The position numbers were made by a program, and so were the translations under genes. This document shows, in pieces, positions 4,487 through 5,254 of a stretch of 5,254 bases of DNA. The stretch covers positions 10,722 to 15,975 of the forward strand of contig DISN01000010.1 of assembly GCA_002421965.1 (NCBI GenBank), given 5' to 3'. The notes under the pieces were generated by a model. The model saw only the letters and a list, made by a program, of their open reading frames with translations, ran no database searches and had not been told where the DNA came from. Within the stretch, counting starts at the first letter, position 1. Every line of letters begins with the position of its first letter. This stretch comes from Candidatus Saccharibacteria bacterium UBA6209. Lineage in GTDB: Bacteria > Patescibacteriota > Saccharimonadia > Saccharimonadales > Saccharimonadaceae.

Positions 4487-5254
4487 CTAATCAAGGAGGG
4501 TACGGTAGAAATCCACCGCCTGGTAGGCACCGGTTGAACTATCAAACCTCTTAGCAATATTCTTAGCCCTAGCCTGAGCCGTCTTGTAGTATTTTGCATC
4601 AGATCGAAGCCTCTGAACTGCATCGATAAACTCCTGGTCTGTGGTCGCCATAATAGCATCGGACCGAAATGTATCATCATATTGAGGTATATTGCGTAGA
4701 ATAATCGGAAGACTAGCACCCGCCGCCTCCAAAACGCACATCGGATGATTCTCTTGAGCTGCTGGCAGAACAAAAACATCAGCGGCAGCATAGTACTTAC
4801 GCACATCCTCAAGTGGAATCAACCCCGTGACCGTAACATTGCTAGGCATTCGTTTAATAAGTTTCTGCATATTAGCGTAGTCGGCACCTAGTTGCTTGAA
4901 CGGCATACCACCAACCCAGTAAAACTTAACATCTGGCATAGCCTTAGCTATCGAGATAAATGTATCTAGCCGCTTGCGGGGTTGTATCTGACCATTACCA
5001 ATCACCACAAAATCCCCGGACTTTAGCCCTAGTTCATTACGGGCAACTCTACGGTCAGCGCTACTAATTTTATACTGACTCATGTCAACAGTATTGTAGA
5101 GCAGTGCGACATTTTTTAGACCCATGTCTTTCTCTAGCTCTTCCTTAACCATGCCCGAGCAGGCGAGGACCAGGTCCGCTCTACTGTAGAAAAATTTTAA
5201 CCACAATCTACCAATAGGCCGCCAGTACTGCGCCGCCCGCAACGAGCCGATGAA
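4487..5254 (-). CDS. GT4-family glycosyltransferase, N-terminus cut by window edge
   Basis: 255 C-terminal residues of a GT-B, GT4-type glycosyltransferase are visible. The reading frame runs open through the right edge, so the gene starts outside the window. The TTG at 5242 is most likely an internal leucine codon. Visible parts: end of the acceptor domain with the inter-domain linker (FFYSRADLVLACSGMVKEEL, then LLYNTVDMSQY), and the donor-binding loop IGNGQIQPRKRLD with basic residues. An intact E-x7-E follows as ENHPMCVLE, with codons at 4751-4753 and 4727-4729, then LPIILRNIPQYDDTF. The 'P...LEA...P.ILR...Y' pattern resembles bacterial diglucosyldiacylglycerol synthases of the LafB/CpoA type. 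In streptococci such a gene precedes the monoglucosyl synthase, the same order as here, so this could add the second sugar to the product of the downstream enzyme. That substrate call is an inference from context; membership of GT4 is clear. Stop is TAG; no terminator follows, and the next gene starts 31 bp later. Confidence 0.88.
   Translation of the reverse strand, partial: FIGSLRAAQYWRPIGRLWLKFFYSRADLVLACSGMVKEELEKDMGLKNVALLYNTVDMSQYKISSADRRVARNELGLKSGDFVVIGNGQIQPRKRLDTFISIAKAMPDVKFYWVGGMPFKQLGADYANMQKLIKRMPSNVTVTGLIPLEDVRKYYAAADVFVLPAAQENHPMCVLEAAGASLPIILRNIPQYDDTFRSDAIMATTDQEFIDAVQRLRSDAKYYKTAQARAKNIAKRFDSSTGAYQAVDFYRTLLD

Noticed and set aside
4456..4812. In-frame 119-residue N-terminal extension of the complete glycosyltransferase
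   Set aside because: It lies antisense-free but out of frame inside the neighbouring glycosyltransferase gene, shows no glycosyltransferase sequence, and the family start MRIGLF occurs at 4455 with a promoter just upstream.
5240..5242. TTG as start codon of the right-hand glycosyltransferase
   Set aside because: The frame continues open to the window edge as Phe-Ile-Gly-Ser, and about 100 or more residues of the GT-B N-terminal domain would be missing with this start. It is best read as an internal leucine.

Overview
The window most resembles a piece of a Candidatus Saccharibacteria/Patescibacteria-type (CPR) genome. That placement is an inference from style, not from a marker gene. The signs are compact genes with short gaps, extended -10 promoters lying almost on top of start codons with little sign of Shine-Dalgarno sequences, small orphan proteins, base composition in the mid-40s % GC by eye, and housekeeping translation genes beside glycolipid-type glycosyltransferases. 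The genetic code looks standard. No in-frame TGA was met in the genes read, and the five visible stop codons are four TAG and one TAA.

Left part (1-1505, minus): a large ABC-F translation ATPase whose C-terminus is cut by the window edge. It diverges, across a 167-bp gap holding two promoters, from a 73-residue single-pass membrane protein (1673-1894, plus). This is followed by an unrecognised 184-residue helical, acidic protein (1948-2502, plus).

Middle (2503-3194, plus): a 209-bp gap, then smpB, the tmRNA partner of ribosome rescue. The gap carries what looks like a decayed fragment of a second smpB (about 2541-2594).

Right part (3169-5254, minus): two GT4-family glycosyltransferases in tandem. 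The upstream one is cut at the right window edge. The downstream one is complete at 428 residues and its 3' end overlaps the 3' end of smpB by 26 bp in convergent orientation. The pair resembles the diacylglycerol monoglucosyl-/diglucosyl-transferase pairs of Gram-positive bacteria and may build a membrane glycolipid anchor, but the acceptor cannot be read from sequence.

Two observations deserve most attention. One is the smpB-like relic directly upstream of smpB. The other is the recurring TGn-type extended -10 element placed 6, 7, 7 and 13 nt before four start codons, which predicts leaderless or nearly leaderless mRNAs. Only the 73-residue membrane protein has a classical -35/-10 promoter plus Shine-Dalgarno. 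No CRISPR array, insertion sequence, tRNA, rRNA or convincing intrinsic terminator was seen, and no stretch longer than 300 bases lacks a gene.
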